A program made the position numbers and the translations under genes. The notes under the pieces are model-generated. The model was not told the DNA's origin. It saw nothing but the letters and a program-made list of their open reading frames with translations, and searched no databases. DNA of 15,786 nt from Cytophagales bacterium (GTDB taxonomy: Bacteria; Bacteroidota; Bacteroidia; Cytophagales; Cyclobacteriaceae), in assembly GCA_003500135.1 (NCBI GenBank), contig DNTA01000099.1:1-15786 (forward strand). The letters run 5' to 3'. The stretch's first letter is position 1, and each line of letters starts with the position of its first letter. Shown here one piece after another: positions 15,401 through 15,786 of the stretch.

Positions 15401-15786
15401 ATATTTGTAAAGTTAAATAGGCAAACGGGGCCGCAAATACTAAACTGTCAAGCCGATCTAAAAGGCCGCCATGCCCAGGTAAAATGGCACCGCTGTCTTT
15501 TACACCTGCCATTCGTTTGAATTTAGATTCAATTAGATCGCCCACTGTACCTGTAATTACCACAACGATAGCGAGTATAAACCACTGCCAAACGGAGAGG
15601 TCATTGTTATATCTTGATAGGATAAACGCCGCTATTAAAGCGAACACGAAACCACCAACAAAACCTTCTATAGTTTTTTTAGGAGACACCGATGGAAACA
15701 ATTTGTTCTTACCTAAATTTTTGCCTACTAAAAATGCAAAAGAATCATTCACCCAAATCAATATAAAAATACCAATTATTAGAAAT
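15384..15786 (-). CDS. cdsA: phosphatidate cytidylyltransferase (CDP-diglyceride synthase), C-terminal part
   Basis: The open frame continues to the window edge, so the 5' part is missing; a TTG at 15761 is an internal Leu codon, not the start. The upstream codons read FLIIGIFIL before IWVNDSFAFLVGK, as in CdsA. The family signature is complete in SKFKRMAGVKDSGAILPGHG followed by GLLDRLDS, including the Asp and His residues that bind CTP and metal. The enzyme makes CDP-diacylglycerol from phosphatidic acid and CTP in the inner membrane, the precursor of phosphatidylserine and hence of the psd product. Several membrane helices are evident. It overlaps psd by 17 nt. Confidence 0.95.
   Translation of the reverse strand, partial: FLIIGIFILIWVNDSFAFLVGKNLGKNKLFPSVSPKKTIEGFVGGFVFALIAAFILSRYNNDLSVWQWFILAIVVVITGTVGDLIESKFKRMAGVKDSGAILPGHGGLLDRLDSLVFAAPFAYLTLQIFAYVS

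Overview
The window comes from the chromosome of an AT-rich member of the Bacteroidota, most likely a marine Flavobacteriaceae. Three things point there: the tail of the ribosomal protein operon runs into carA, eno and gltA; there are no obvious Shine-Dalgarno sequences, only A-rich stretches before the starts; and promoter words resemble the Bacteroidota -33 TTTG / -7 TAnnTTTG type. The family call is inferred from protein character and was not checked by search.

Left part (1-3138): the alpha-type ribosomal operon end, rpsM (3' end only), rpsK, rpsD, rpoA, rplQ, closed by a strong terminator. All four spacers inside it are unusually long (72-214 nt) and each holds an imperfect RNA hairpin shortly before the next start codon. 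Middle (3195-9842): central metabolism on the + strand, mostly as single units with their own terminators: carA, eno, a divergent GT5 glycogen/starch synthase-like gene, gltA, and a guanidino-group hydrolase of the DDAH/amidinotransferase fold.

Right-centre (9867-13342, minus strand): a tight, partly overlapping four-gene operon encoding a Tat-exported molybdenum sulfite dehydrogenase, a membrane-anchored mono-heme cytochrome c, a double-rhodanese lipoprotein, and a membrane di-iron fatty acid hydroxylase/sterol desaturase family protein. The first three form a plausible periplasmic sulfane-sulfur and sulfite oxidation module. Upstream lies a 410-nt divergent control region with two near-identical 16-bp palindromes (GTAAC-N4-GTTAC core, Crp/Fnr-like). 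One faces the sulfite operon and the other faces an unrecognised six-helix membrane protein gene (13753-14427), so the two units are probably co-regulated. This module is the most interesting part of the window.

Right end (14478-15786, minus strand): a translationally coupled phospholipid operon, cdsA (5' end cut by the window), psd, and a small acyl-CoA-binding protein.

No tRNA, rRNA, CRISPR array, insertion sequence or phage gene was seen.
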